A stretch of DNA of 64,000 bases from an uncultured Luteimonas sp. GTDB lineage: Bacteria; Pseudomonadota; Gammaproteobacteria; Xanthomonadales; Xanthomonadaceae. Location: positions 1 through 64,000 of the forward strand of contig CALLKI010000077.1 of the NCBI GenBank assembly GCA_938008415.1, read 5' to 3'. The translations under genes and the position numbers were made by a program. Shown one piece after another: positions 63,918 through 64,000 of this stretch; the stretch's first letter is position 1; each line of letters opens with the position of its first letter. Under the pieces are notes generated by a model that did no database searches, was not told the origin of the DNA, and saw only the letters and a program-made list of their open reading frames with translations.

Positions 63918-64000
63918 ACAACAGAAACCTAACACAAACTTCCGGCACTGGAAGACCCGAACCGCAATGGCCACCACCTCCTGCATCCGGACGGGGAGCC

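Overview
The window reads as a chromosome segment from a GC-rich gammaproteobacterium of the Xanthomonadaceae, close to Luteimonas or Lysobacter. Support comes from uniformly high GC, the order lexA-recA-recX-alaS-csrA-tRNA-Ser-tRNA-Arg, and a LexA box (60475-60493) of the type described in Xanthomonas. No insertion sequence, phage gene or CRISPR array was seen. The genus is inference.

The left third (1-14927) is housekeeping. It holds the 3' end of queG and a tightly overlapped minus-strand operon pcnB-folK-panB-panC-panD-pgi for RNA polyadenylation, folate, pantothenate and glycolysis. These are followed by tRNA-Glu(CTC) with its promoter and terminator, fdxA, a dapA-bamC pair, a gcvR-bcp pair, a PIN-PhoH ATPase, a small XRE regulator coupled to a SulP transporter, thiD and an alpha/beta hydrolase.

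The centre (14946-53940) is one large exopolysaccharide locus with a secondary-metabolite-type assembly line inside it. galE, a UDP-sugar 6-dehydrogenase and a uronate-type epimerase supply precursors. A long plus-strand operon (about 18559-33441) encodes an export lipoprotein, a chain-length protein, a kinase-like protein with a destroyed P-loop, an outer-membrane barrel, a deacetylase, one GT2 and three GT4 glycosyltransferases, two asparagine-synthase-like enzymes and an O-antigen ligase/polymerase. Facing it are a YdcF-like protein and a Wzx-type flippase. A secreted beta-propeller protein, a formyltransferase/propeller fusion, a membrane J-domain protein and the initiating sugar transferase follow.

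The minus-strand operon 53940-42263 encodes a Sfp-type phosphopantetheinyl transferase, a 1998-residue NRPS-PKS (half-C, A, PCP, KS, AT, ACP), a 1347-residue NRPS (C, A, PCP, alpha/beta hydrolase) and a separate hydrolase. The A-domain pockets read as serine and glycine, and the AT looks malonyl-specific. The two hydrolase types resemble those found beside exosortase A EPS loci, but no exosortase or PEP-CTERM protein is in the window. This NRPS-PKS embedded in an EPS locus is the most interesting system here.

The right end (54071-64000) is housekeeping again: tRNA-Arg(ACG), tRNA-Ser(GCT), csrA, alaS, recX, an unexpected Tat-type monooxygenase-like gene, recA, lexA with its operator, pncC and a large TonB-dependent receptor.
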